Program-made: the position numbers and the translations under genes
Assembly (NCBI RefSeq): GCF_009765835.1
Contig: NZ_LMUS01000006.1
Location: 1,446,438-1,510,437, forward strand
DNA length: 64,000 nucleotides
Source of the DNA: Granulicella sp. L56
GTDB taxonomy: Bacteria > Acidobacteriota > Terriglobia > Terriglobales > Acidobacteriaceae
Reading direction: 5' to 3'
The notes under the pieces: generated by a model
Databases searched by the model: none
What the model saw: only the letters and a program-made list of their open reading frames with translations
Told to the model about the DNA's origin: nothing
In this document: positions 25,664 through 34,708 of the stretch, piece by piece
Layout: each line of letters opens with the position of its first letter
Position numbering within the stretch: position 1 is the first letter of the stretch

Positions 25664-27133
25664 TTATGGGTTGGGCAGTTGAGTAGTGTTCCAACCACCG
25701 CCTAAGGCTTTGATGAGAGCGACGCTGGCTGCGAACTGGCGCGTCGTGATATCGGCATCGGTTCGTTCGTTATTCAGTTGCGCCGTTTGCGCAGTCAGAA
25801 CTTCGAGGTAGGTAGTGACACCGCCTTTATAGCGTTTCGTGCTGAGAAGCAACGATCGCTGGGCAGAATCGACGGCCGTCTTTTCAACAGCAGCTTCTTG
25901 ATCAAGAACGCGCAATGCGACGAGGTTGTCTTCTACTTCCTGAAATGCGACGAGTACAGTTTGCCGATAGTTTGCCACTTGCATATCGTAGGCATCTCGC
26001 GCCTGCTGGGTGATAGCATGGCGGCGTCCCGCGTCGAAGAGCGTCTCAAGTGCTGAACCACCGAGTCCCCAAAGCGCGCTGGGGCCTTGAATCCAGGTGC
26101 CGGGATTGGTGCTTTCAAAACCACCAACTCCATTAAGAGAGATCGTTGGATAGTAGGCAGAGATCGCCACGCCAATCTGAGCGTTGGCAGCATCTACGCG
26201 ACGCTCGGCTGCGGCAATATCAGGTCGCCGCTCCAGTAGTGCCGAAGGAACACCGGCAGGAACGGTGGGAAGCTGGAGATGAAGCGGCATGGCAGGCAGA
26301 GAGAAGCTGGATGCCGAGGTGCCGACAAGCGTTGCAATGGCATGCTCATACTGCGACCGGGCTACACCGATATCGATGGCTTGCGCTCTCGTGGTCCTCA
26401 ACTGCGTCTCTGCTTCGGCGACATCCACGTCGGTGGCTACGCCACCTTTGAAGCGAACCTGGGTGAGATTGTAGTAATCCGTGTAAGCAATCACCGTGCT
26501 GTCGAGCAACGCCTGCTGCGTATCGAGACCACGCATCTCAAAATAATCTGTTGCAATCTCGGAACGGATGCTGAGTTCAACATTGGCCAGATCAGCGGCG
26601 CTTGCCTGTGCGTTGGCGCGCGCCTGCTCAACAGTGCGGCGCACCTGACCCCATAGATCGGGCTCCCACAGAGCCTGTCCTTCAAGGGCAAAGGTATTGT
26701 ATTGATACTTGGTGACGGAGCGCTGCGTGTTGGGCTGGTTGTAGGATTCGCGAGTGCGCGAGACGGAAGGCCCTGCGCCTACCGTGGGGTAGTAGTTCGA
26801 GCGAGCAACACGCACCTGCTCACGCGCCTGGAAGTATTCACCCATCGCAGCTTTGAGCGTCTGGTTGGAGATGGCAATTTTGTCCTCCAGCGCATTCAAC
26901 TGGGTATCGTGATAGATCTCCCACCATTTACCGCGTAGAACAGTATCTCCGGGCTGTGCCTGTTTCCAGCTTCCATTGAGAGGATTTGGCGGCGGCACCG
27001 TTTGACTGAAAGCAGGTGCCGTAGGCGCCGAAGGACGATGATAGTTCGGCCCGACGGTGCATCCAGCCAACCCGAAGCATATAGATCCGGCAAGCGTGAT
27101 GCGTAAGAACGAAGATTGGCGATTGGTTCTCAC
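25664..27133 (-). CDS. Outer membrane factor lipoprotein of an RND efflux system
   Basis: A 489-residue NodT/OprM-type outer membrane channel lipoprotein. The N-terminus has a signal with a lipobox (GLAGC, Cys at about residue 25), followed by VGPNYHRP, a hallmark of the family. Two repeats of long helical coiled coils, which form the periplasmic tunnel, flank short barrel strands; the second begins near LPTVPAGVPSALLERRPDIA. The trimer forms the exit duct for the pump encoded upstream. It overlaps the adaptor gene by four bases and is the last gene of the operon, before a hairpin terminator. Confidence 0.92.
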   Translation of the reverse strand: MRTNRQSSFLRITLAGSICFGLAGCTVGPNYHRPSAPTAPAFSQTVPPPNPLNGSWKQAQPGDTVLRGKWWEIYHDTQLNALEDKIAISNQTLKAAMGEYFQAREQVRVARSNYYPTVGAGPSVSRTRESYNQPNTQRSVTKYQYNTFALEGQALWEPDLWGQVRRTVEQARANAQASAADLANVELSIRSEIATDYFEMRGLDTQQALLDSTVIAYTDYYNLTQVRFKGGVATDVDVAEAETQLRTTRAQAIDIGVARSQYEHAIATLVGTSASSFSLPAMPLHLQLPTVPAGVPSALLERRPDIAAAERRVDAANAQIGVAISAYYPTISLNGVGGFESTNPGTWIQGPSALWGLGGSALETLFDAGRRHAITQQARDAYDMQVANYRQTVLVAFQEVEDNLVALRVLDQEAAVEKTAVDSAQRSLLLSTKRYKGGVTTYLEVLTAQTAQLNNERTDADITTRQFAASVALIKALGGGWNTTQLPNP

Positions 27134-28392
27134 TTGTCTTCACCCTGTTGCGCCTGAGAAGGTTGACCAGCCGATTGCGCTCCAGGCTTCACGATATGTA
27201 CTTTTTCTCCGTCGATAAGCGAGTCCGGCGGGTTCTGGATCACTTCACTCTGTGGTTCCAGACCGGATACGACCTCGACAACTCGGCCATCGTCTCGGCC
27301 AATTGTGATAGGCACCAATCTGGCAGTATCGCCATGCTGCACGACACTGATGCGTAAACCTTCGGTGCGGAACATAAGCGTAGAGACGGGGACGATCAGC
27401 GACGGCTTAGCGTTATCGATCTTAAAGTGAACCTGCGTGTAAGCTCCGGGCAGTAATTCCCCTTTGCTGTTGTCGACATCGACCTCCACCAGCAAAGTGC
27501 GCGATACGGGGTCGATGGCTTTAGAAGTACGAACAACCTTGCCCTGAAAGCGGCGTCCCGGATATTCGTCGAAGGTAAGGTCGGCGGGGAGTCCGGGAAC
27601 GCAGTCATGCGCATAGATCTGCGGGACATTAACATAGACGCGCAAAACACGCTCGGCGGCAATATGGAAGAGTTCTTTATTCGCGCCTGCGTCGATGAGC
27701 GTGCCTGTATCTACATCGCGTGCCGTAATCGTACCGTCGAACGGAGCGTAGACTTTTTCAAAGCCAACGAGTTGCTCCAGACGTTGAACATTCGCAAATG
27801 CAGATTTAACTGCGGTGCTGGTAGAAGCTGCCTGCGTCGTGAAGGTGTCCGTATCCTGCTTCGAGACCGCATTGGACTTGAGCAGGTCCTGATAGCGCTT
27901 TGATTGAATCTGCGCATTACCGGCATTAGCCTCCGCGGTGGCCAGATCGGCCTTTGCCTGCATCAGTTGTTGATCAATCTCCGGGCTCTCAATAATGGCA
28001 AGGAGTTGGCCTTCTTTAACATGCCCTCCGATGTCGAAGTACCATTTCTTCAGATAGCCGCTGGTGCGAGCATAGAGGGGCGAGTCTTGATAGGCATAGA
28101 TATTGCCGGGGAGCACGACCTCTTGCGAAGGTTGCCCCATGGTTGGCTTCGCAGTGATGACATCGGGAGCAGCGAGAGCATCCGTCTGTTGTTGCAGGGT
28201 TGTACGTGCACGAAGTCGCGGAACGATGCCAGTAGCAGCGAGTATAACGGCGACCACTAGAAGAACGAGAACCAGCAGGATTGCCTTGCGTCCCGAGATA
28301 GGCGGTTTGCCGTTCCCTGTCGGGATATGGCTATCGTGCCCCTGAATAGGAGTTTGGTCATCGCGCAGTTCTGAGTGAGGTGATTGGCTCAT
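27130..28392 (-). CDS. RND efflux periplasmic adaptor (membrane fusion protein)
   Basis: A 420-residue HlyD/AcrA-type adaptor. A cytoplasmic start of about 35 residues leads into one membrane segment (AILLVLVLLVVAVILAATGI, about residues 34-53). The lipoyl half (VLPGNIYAYQDSPLYARTSG and the partner FDGTITARDVDTGTLID) flanks a helical hairpin (residues 130-205). Beta-barrel and membrane-proximal domains follow (VYVNVPQIYAHD; LLPGAYTQVHFKI). It joins the inner membrane pump to the outer membrane channel. The start is three bases after the pump gene and the end overlaps the channel gene, so the three are translated together. Confidence 0.9.
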   Translation of the reverse strand: MSQSPHSELRDDQTPIQGHDSHIPTGNGKPPISGRKAILLVLVLLVVAVILAATGIVPRLRARTTLQQQTDALAAPDVITAKPTMGQPSQEVVLPGNIYAYQDSPLYARTSGYLKKWYFDIGGHVKEGQLLAIIESPEIDQQLMQAKADLATAEANAGNAQIQSKRYQDLLKSNAVSKQDTDTFTTQAASTSTAVKSAFANVQRLEQLVGFEKVYAPFDGTITARDVDTGTLIDAGANKELFHIAAERVLRVYVNVPQIYAHDCVPGLPADLTFDEYPGRRFQGKVVRTSKAIDPVSRTLLVEVDVDNSKGELLPGAYTQVHFKIDNAKPSLIVPVSTLMFRTEGLRISVVQHGDTARLVPITIGRDDGRVVEVVSGLEPQSEVIQNPPDSLIDGEKVHIVKPGAQSAGQPSQAQQGEDK

Positions 28393-28395
28393 GGG

Positions 28396-31300
28396 CTAAA
28401 ACTCCGATGTGGCTGGCAGGCCGTGCTGCTGACGGGCCTCGCGTTCGCGGCGGCGTCTTTCGAGCCTGCCGTGCAGGACACTAAAGAAAGTAGGAACGAA
28501 GAAAAGAGTAGAAACAGTGGCGAAGAGCAAGCCGCCTATGACGGCGCGGCCCAGCGGTGCATTCTGTTCTCCGCCATCGCCTAACCCAAGCGCCATCGGC
28601 ACCATGCCGATGATCATGGCGAGCGCGGTCATCAGCACCGGACGGAATCGCACGAAGCCGGCGCTCAGCGCAGCGCTGCGAGCGTCGCCCACGGTGGCGA
28701 GCAGTCGCTCGCGGGCAAAACTGACAACCAGGATCGAGTTGGCCGTTGCCACTCCCATACACATGATGGCGCCTGTAAGCGCAGGCACACTGACACGCGT
28801 GTGAGTGATAAACAGAAACCACACAATGCCGGAGATCGCGGCGGGCAAGGCCGAGATAATAATGAATGGGTCAAGCCACGATTGAAAATTGATGACGATT
28901 AGCAAGTAGACAAGCAGGATAGAAAGCGCAAGACCGCTGAACAGGCCAGCAAATGAAGTTCGCATGGTCTGCACCTGGCCGCGCACGCTGATCAGCGAAC
29001 CATGCGGGAGTTGGGCCTTGGAATCGTCGAGAATTTTCTCTATTTGTTTGTCTACACTGGCAAGATCGGTGTTGACGACGTTGCCGTAGATATCGATGAC
29101 TGGCGAAATGTTGTAGTGGCTAACGGTGCCAAGCTCGGTACCGGGAGTGATGGTAGCAACATTGCCCAAGATCTGTACTGGACGTCCACCCATCGGGGCA
29201 TTCGCATTATCCGCATAACTTCCCGCTCCGTTACTGAATGTGCTTGCAAGGTTTGCACCTGTGCTGGTACTGGAGGTAAGAGGAATGTTTCTGATGTCCT
29301 GAAGCGTATCGAGGGAATATTGCGGCGACTGCACAGCAATGTTGTAGCTGACGCCATTACTTGGATCAAGCCAGAAACTGGGTGCAGTCTGAAAGCTGCC
29401 GCTGGTAGCGACGAGCAGACTTTGCGCAACATCGCGCTGTTGCAGACCTATCTGCTGCGCCTTGGTGCGATCGATATCGATCGTTAGATTTGGATTGTCG
29501 AACGGCTGTTGAATGCGCAGGTCCGCAGTCCCCGCAACGTGCTTGATCTTGTTGAGCAGTTGTTCGGCATACGTGCGATTGGCAGCCAGATCTGCGCCAA
29601 CAACCTGAATGTCAATGGGAGCAGGCAATCCGAAGTTTAATATCTGCGTCACCATATCAACAGGCAACGTATAAAAGGTGACACCAGGAAAATCTCGCCC
29701 TAGCTTGCCGCGCAATCGCTGTACATAGTCGTCGGTGGGGTGATGCTTCTCCGTCAGCGACACCTGAATGTCCGCGTCGCCCGGCCCGACAGGCGCAGAG
29801 TTCGAATAGGATGTATTGATTCCGCTATAAGGCAAGCCGATGTTATCAATGATAGATACCAGCTCGCCTTTTGGGATGGTCTGCCGAATCACATTGTCGA
29901 TGTGATCACAGAGTTCAGCCATGTCTTCGATGCGAGTTCCCGTACGGGCGCGCACATGCAGTTTGAACTGGCCGCTATCGACAGAGGGAAAGAAATCCTC
30001 GCCCAGAAAAGGATAGAGCGCGGCTGCAGACAAGATGGCGAATGCCATGAACAGCACCAGAAAAATTCCAGCATGATTGACGCAAAGCTCTAAGACCCTG
30101 TAGTAGCCGCCGCGAAATTTTTCGAAGTAATGCTCGAAGGTCTGTTGCATCCGCACAAAGGGATTGCGCGTGGTCCGCTTCTTTGCGTTGGCCTCTTCAT
30201 CATGCTCATGCAGGAGATACTTGGCCATCGTAGGCACGATGGTGCGCGACAGAATATACGAAGCCAGCATGGCGAAGACGACGGCCTCCCCGAGCGGGAC
30301 AAAAAGATATCTGGCAACGCCGCTCAGGAAGAACATCGGCACAAACACAATGCAGATGGAGATTGTCGAAACCAGCGCAGGAATGGCGATCTGTTCCGCA
30401 CCGTCGAGAATCGCCTGCTCGACGACCTTGCCCTCTTCGAGGTTGCGGTTGATGTTCTCAATTTCGACGGTGGCATCGTCAACGAGAATGCCTACCGCCA
30501 GCGCCAGACCTCCCAAGGTCATAATGTTGATCGTCTCGCCGAGGGCACTCAGGACCAGCAGAGACGACAAAATGGAGAGCGGAATGGATACAGCAATAAT
30601 CAGTGTGCTGCGCCAGCTTCCGAGGAAGACAAGAATCATGAAGGCCGTCAGGCAAGCCGCAATAATCGCTTCACGCACAACGCCGTCGATTGATGCCCGA
30701 ACAAAGATTGACTGGTCCGCCAGAGGAGTTATCTCTAGCGCGGCTGGTAGCTGCGGTTTGAGAGTAACCAGCTTGGCACGAATCCCTTTAACAATATCGA
30801 GCGTTGAAGCATTGCCTGTCTTGATGATCGACATCAGGGAAGCACGCTGGCCATTGACACGAACGATGTTGGTCTGCGGTGGAAATCCATCACGGACATG
30901 AGCTACATCGCGAATATAGACCATGGCGCCGTTGACCGCGCGAATGGGAAGATTGTTAAGGCCTGCAATGGTCGAAGGCGCGCTATTGGTTTCGATCTGA
31001 TACTCGAACGGTCCAACCTTGGTTGTGCCCGAAGGCAGAATCAGGTTTTGCGCGGCAATCGTATTGACCACATCCGAAGGCGAAAGGCCTTTGGCCTGTA
31101 GCGCCTGAATGTTGAGGTCCACCTGCACCTGACGCTGCTTGCCGCCGTAGGGATAAGGAATGCCGGCACCTGGAACAGTGACCAGTGGCGTACGGATGAA
31201 GTTGAGACCGAAGTCATTGAGTTGCTGTTCCGAAAGACCCTGACCTGACAGGCCAAGCTGGAGAATGGGTACGCTCGAAGCACTGTACTGCAGGATAAGG

Positions 31301-31680
31301 GGCGATGTAGTGCCCGGCGGCAACTGCTTAAGCTGGGTCTGGCCAATGGCAGTCACTTGTGCCACAGCATTGGCGATATTCACGTTAGGCTGAAAGAAGA
31401 TTTTGATGACGCCAATGCCATTCAGCGACTGCGATTCGATGTGTTCGATATTATTGACCGTCGTAGTGAGCGAGCGCTCGCTGCGCGTGACAATGCGGTC
31501 GGCCATCTGCTGAGGCGAAAGGCCCGTGTACTCCCAGATCATCGAGACGACAGGGATATTGATGTTCGGAAAGATATCAACTGGCATGTTACTGACGGCC
31601 AGTGGACCGAGAATCATCAATAAGATCGTAAGGACCGCAAATGTATATGGCCGTCGCAGTGCGAGGCGGACGATCCACAT
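28396..31680 (-). CDS. RND efflux pump, inner membrane permease
   Basis: A 1094-residue HAE1-type permease. It has the usual duplicated layout: TM1 near residues 12-30, a large periplasmic loop, TM2-6, then TM7-12 after a second loop. The proton-relay pair lies in the TM4 segment LALAVGILVDDATVEIENIN (Asp-Asp). MPVDIFPNINIPVVSM near the N-terminus is typical of the broad Acidobacteria group close to multidrug exporters. It is the first gene of the operon with the adaptor and channel. The ribosome binding site GAGAGGAA lies about nine bases before ATG. I see no regulator beside it, so what induces it is unknown. Confidence 0.92.
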   Translation of the reverse strand: MWIVRLALRRPYTFAVLTILLMILGPLAVSNMPVDIFPNINIPVVSMIWEYTGLSPQQMADRIVTRSERSLTTTVNNIEHIESQSLNGIGVIKIFFQPNVNIANAVAQVTAIGQTQLKQLPPGTTSPLILQYSASSVPILQLGLSGQGLSEQQLNDFGLNFIRTPLVTVPGAGIPYPYGGKQRQVQVDLNIQALQAKGLSPSDVVNTIAAQNLILPSGTTKVGPFEYQIETNSAPSTIAGLNNLPIRAVNGAMVYIRDVAHVRDGFPPQTNIVRVNGQRASLMSIIKTGNASTLDIVKGIRAKLVTLKPQLPAALEITPLADQSIFVRASIDGVVREAIIAACLTAFMILVFLGSWRSTLIIAVSIPLSILSSLLVLSALGETINIMTLGGLALAVGILVDDATVEIENINRNLEEGKVVEQAILDGAEQIAIPALVSTISICIVFVPMFFLSGVARYLFVPLGEAVVFAMLASYILSRTIVPTMAKYLLHEHDEEANAKKRTTRNPFVRMQQTFEHYFEKFRGGYYRVLELCVNHAGIFLVLFMAFAILSAAALYPFLGEDFFPSVDSGQFKLHVRARTGTRIEDMAELCDHIDNVIRQTIPKGELVSIIDNIGLPYSGINTSYSNSAPVGPGDADIQVSLTEKHHPTDDYVQRLRGKLGRDFPGVTFYTLPVDMVTQILNFGLPAPIDIQVVGADLAANRTYAEQLLNKIKHVAGTADLRIQQPFDNPNLTIDIDRTKAQQIGLQQRDVAQSLLVATSGSFQTAPSFWLDPSNGVSYNIAVQSPQYSLDTLQDIRNIPLTSSTSTGANLASTFSNGAGSYADNANAPMGGRPVQILGNVATITPGTELGTVSHYNISPVIDIYGNVVNTDLASVDKQIEKILDDSKAQLPHGSLISVRGQVQTMRTSFAGLFSGLALSILLVYLLIVINFQSWLDPFIIISALPAAISGIVWFLFITHTRVSVPALTGAIMCMGVATANSILVVSFARERLLATVGDARSAALSAGFVRFRPVLMTALAMIIGMVPMALGLGDGGEQNAPLGRAVIGGLLFATVSTLFFVPTFFSVLHGRLERRRREREARQQHGLPATSEF

Positions 31681-32204
31681 GAGTCTTTAGTTCCTCTCTA
31701 ACATTCTTGGCGCAGATTCCGCCGAAAACGATGGGCAGTCAAGTAAGCTGCAACGAAAATAGGAAGAACCCACCCGGCTGATGATTTAAACGTATCTGCG
31801 CGGCTTTCGTTGATAGCAGTGAATGGGCAATCAGAATATAAAGAAGCTTTTATCCTGAAAGTGGATAGATCAATTGGATTACATGGAGATCGATCTTTAA
31901 TTAGGTGCACGAACAAATGGTTAGGCAAAAGAGAGAACTGCGACGCGTACTGATAATGAGTAGACGATCCAACGTTGAAAAAGGATTCGCAGCAACGAAA
32001 ATGCACTTTGGTTTATGCACTTCCGTTCAGATAGCCATAACCAAGTGTGTCCAGAGGCAAGTGATTGTGAAAACTCCTTGAATTCTTGATTGCTGACGCA
32101 AAACCCGCCCTGTGACGAAGCGCTCGGACGAGAAAAAAGGGACCCCTCTAGTGAGCATCAGCGTATGGGCAGATGCATCGTCTCAGGAAATCTTCAATAT
32201 TCGA
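31681..32204. other. Intergenic region, no gene seen
   Basis: This stretch lies between the end of the leftward gene at 32205 and the start of the RND operon. I found no supported gene. A weak GC hairpin with six Ts on the minus strand near 32135-32153 might end the transcript from 32205. The promoter of the efflux operon must also be here, but I could not fix its boxes. Confidence 0.4.
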
Positions 32205-33413
32205 TCAGCTTATGGCCAGTGAAAGCAGTTCTTTGAGGTCCAACGATGAGTCCGACTGCGCCCCTCTCGGCAACGATGGGGCAATCACCAAGGCTTGATT
32301 GTGGCCTTCAAACCACACGAGAAAGGACGACTGTTCTGCCCCTGTCAGCCGCTGCTGGTTGATCCAATGATAGTAGGCAGCCATGTCTGCATCGACAAGA
32401 GAGCCGCTGGGATCCAGCTCAGGATTCGCATTGGGATTGGAGAGCAGTTCGCTCATTGGTTGCTGCCTTTGTCGAGGAGCATAGCGTACCAATAAGGTCA
32501 GCGGCTGGGCACGCCGCAGCGCTTCACGAGTTGTCCACTGGGCAAATGTAGTGCTAAAGATCTGGGTCCCAGAGCCTTCAGTAAACACCCTCACCTGAAA
32601 ACGATCCAGGATTGGGTCTCCAGCCTTGCCCATACCGAGATCCGTTGGCAGTAGCCGCGCCAGGCCAGAACGCAATTCTTCCGGTCCCATGCCTGGCCGA
32701 GCAATCTCAGTTTGCATGTATTTGAGTAGACTGTCACGCACGGGCCCAAGTGCCTGATAGGACACGTTCGTCAGCAGCGGAGTTTGCCTGACAACTTGTC
32801 CTCCATCAACATACCAATGGCCATAAGAAACAGGTTGCGATTTTGCCCGCGCTTCGACCGCCGCAAGAAGCAATTCGAGGCCATTGTCTGGCTTGACCTG
32901 CCCAAAGTATGTACCGTGTGCGCGCAGATTACGAAACAACGGCGAATCAAAGGACGCCACACCTTGCCCTATGACTGCAATGCCAAGTCTGCGCATAGGA
33001 AGCGGCTCAGCGGGAAGTGAAGATCGAAGGCGATCTCCATAGTCCAATGCAGCCTTGCGAAAGGCGTCAAGTTGATGAGTAGCCCAGAGGTATGCCGATT
33101 CCTCTTCTGTAAACTGAGCCGGACGATTGATCCAGTCGAGACCTTCGAGCTTGGAAGAGAGCGACAATGCCGCAAACGAATGAAACCACTCCGTAATTTG
33201 TGCAGAGGAAAGAGAGCTGAGAGTAACGAGTTCCTTGTCAATCGCAGCACGCTCTGCGGGGAACTTGAAGTCATATTCAATCACTTCTCGCAGCAAGGCA
33301 GCCAGAAAGCTAAGGGGAAGCTGTCGAAATACCATCAGATGGGCAAGGACCAGCTTCCTTGGGTACGGAGGATATCCCGCAAATTGATCGGATTGGAGAT
33401 CCTGGGGCAGCAT
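32205..33413 (-). CDS. Protein of unknown function, partner of phosphatase-fold protein
   Basis: A 402-residue protein. I choose ATG 33413, which follows the stop codon of the upstream gene by one base (TAATATG), showing translational coupling; a longer frame to 33548 would overlap that gene. There is no signal peptide or clear membrane span. It is mixed alpha/beta with features such as WINRPAQFTEEESAYLW near residue 92 and, near the end, YYHWINQQRLTGAEQSSFLVWFEGHNQAL. I recognise no family. Coupling to a DUF1501-like Tat protein, and the place at the end of a receptor-TPR operon, imply a joint role with those exported proteins. Confidence 0.7.
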   Translation of the reverse strand: MLPQDLQSDQFAGYPPYPRKLVLAHLMVFRQLPLSFLAALLREVIEYDFKFPAERAAIDKELVTLSSLSSAQITEWFHSFAALSLSSKLEGLDWINRPAQFTEEESAYLWATHQLDAFRKAALDYGDRLRSSLPAEPLPMRRLGIAVIGQGVASFDSPLFRNLRAHGTYFGQVKPDNGLELLLAAVEARAKSQPVSYGHWYVDGGQVVRQTPLLTNVSYQALGPVRDSLLKYMQTEIARPGMGPEELRSGLARLLPTDLGMGKAGDPILDRFQVRVFTEGSGTQIFSTTFAQWTTREALRRAQPLTLLVRYAPRQRQQPMSELLSNPNANPELDPSGSLVDADMAAYYHWINQQRLTGAEQSSFLVWFEGHNQALVIAPSLPRGAQSDSSLDLKELLSLAIS

Positions 33414-33414
33414 A

Positions 33415-34617
33415 TTAGAGCAGATCCATGATTGGCTTGCCTTGAGCTTGTGCGGCAGAAAATCCCATGATTGCCCCGATCGTAGGAACCAGATCGATGG
33501 ATTGCACTGGATTGTCGTACACAACGCCGGAACGGACACCTGCCCCAAGGGCCATCATCCATGTGGTTCGAGAGGCTGGATCGCCTGTACGATGATGCTG
33601 AAAACCATTTCCGCCTGAGTCCTGATCAGCATCCCGTCCAAAATCAGGGAGGATGAGCAGGGTGGTATTTCCAGCATATTCCGGCTCCTCCTGAACAGCC
33701 TTCCAGAGCTCCGCACAGAGCCGATCCGTGCGGCGAATAGCATCTACATAGAGCGAGTACGCTCCAGAGTGGGCGACATCGATATCGTGCATGGTGATCC
33801 ATAGAAGGCTGGGGGACTCCTGCCTCATCAGTCGTCTGGCAATGTATACCGAAAGCTCATCAGGACTTGACAACGTCTTTGCGTGTGTTCTGAAGTCATC
33901 TACTGAAAGTTTTAATATGTTCTGCAGTTGCTCCAATTCGAATTCACCCCCTCCAACCTGCGGTGCATAAAGTGGAGTTTCGTAGTTGTCGTGCAGCAAG
34001 TGCTCGTATTGGACGCCAGTGCCCGAGGTTACTGCACTCAGGAGATGTTTTGGCAAAATGACTCGGGCTCCAAGCCCAGGACCATAGGAGCGGCAATCGC
34101 TCTCCCCTATCCGATTAAAACCATTGCTTGGCGCGACAACCCATGCATCTGAGACGGGACGTCTAAGGTCTTTGCGGAAATACTCGAACACAGTAGGATG
34201 CTCTGGCGGCACTGCGGAGAAATTATTAAGGGTTTCGTATACGCCGGTGGCCAAACTTGCGGTTGCGACATAGTGGCCTAGAATTCCTTGGTTTGTAACC
34301 TGCGTAAAAAAACTCGATTGCGGAATCAGCTCGCCCAGCATGTGCGGGATATTGATCTGCCCTTCGGGGGCGAAGGTTTCCTGATCGCGAGCGCCACCGC
34401 CAAATGTAATGACGATTACCTTCCTCTTTTTTGCAGTCGTCGCTGCATGAACAAACGGGCTTGCTCCCATAAGCGAGGCCCCCAAGGCCATTCCTGTCGC
34501 CTCACGCAGAAAATCTCGCCTGGTGTGGCCAAGATGACGAGCAATCTCCTGAGGACTGAGCGTCCTTCTGTCGGGAGAATGTGTCGTAAATGCCTTACGG
34601 AAGGATACTTGCCTCAT
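33415..34617 (-). CDS. Tat-exported alkaline phosphatase/sulfatase-fold protein (DUF1501-like)
   Basis: A 400-residue protein. A twin-arginine signal is visible (HTRRDFLREATGMALGASLM), preceded by a 30-residue cytoplasmic lead. The mature domain begins KVIVITFGGGARDQETFAPE and has TSLATGVYET-like and WITMHDIDVAHSGAYSLYVD segments followed by LLILPDFGRDADQDSGGNGF and HHRTGDP; these acidic and His-rich positions match metal ligands of the alkaline phosphatase superfamily. DUF1501 proteins of this group have no proven substrate. ATG 34617 has AGGGAGA at proper distance. It lies between a TPR gene and its coupled unknown partner, all in one leftward operon behind a receptor. Confidence 0.75.
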   Translation of the reverse strand: MRQVSFRKAFTTHSPDRRTLSPQEIARHLGHTRRDFLREATGMALGASLMGASPFVHAATTAKKRKVIVITFGGGARDQETFAPEGQINIPHMLGELIPQSSFFTQVTNQGILGHYVATASLATGVYETLNNFSAVPPEHPTVFEYFRKDLRRPVSDAWVVAPSNGFNRIGESDCRSYGPGLGARVILPKHLLSAVTSGTGVQYEHLLHDNYETPLYAPQVGGGEFELEQLQNILKLSVDDFRTHAKTLSSPDELSVYIARRLMRQESPSLLWITMHDIDVAHSGAYSLYVDAIRRTDRLCAELWKAVQEEPEYAGNTTLLILPDFGRDADQDSGGNGFQHHRTGDPASRTTWMMALGAGVRSGVVYDNPVQSIDLVPTIGAIMGFSAAQAQGKPIMDLL

Positions 34618-34708
34618 GAAATCTCCCTATTCCCTCTTTACGGTTCGCTAACTGGCGCCACGCATCATCGATTCTGACTGTTTTCGCCCAGTCGACAAGC
34701 ATATCAAG

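Noticed and set aside
30130..30901. Plus-strand frames of 187 and 245 codons opposite the RND permease
   Set aside because: Antisense shadows of a clear RND transporter, with low-complexity polar composition.
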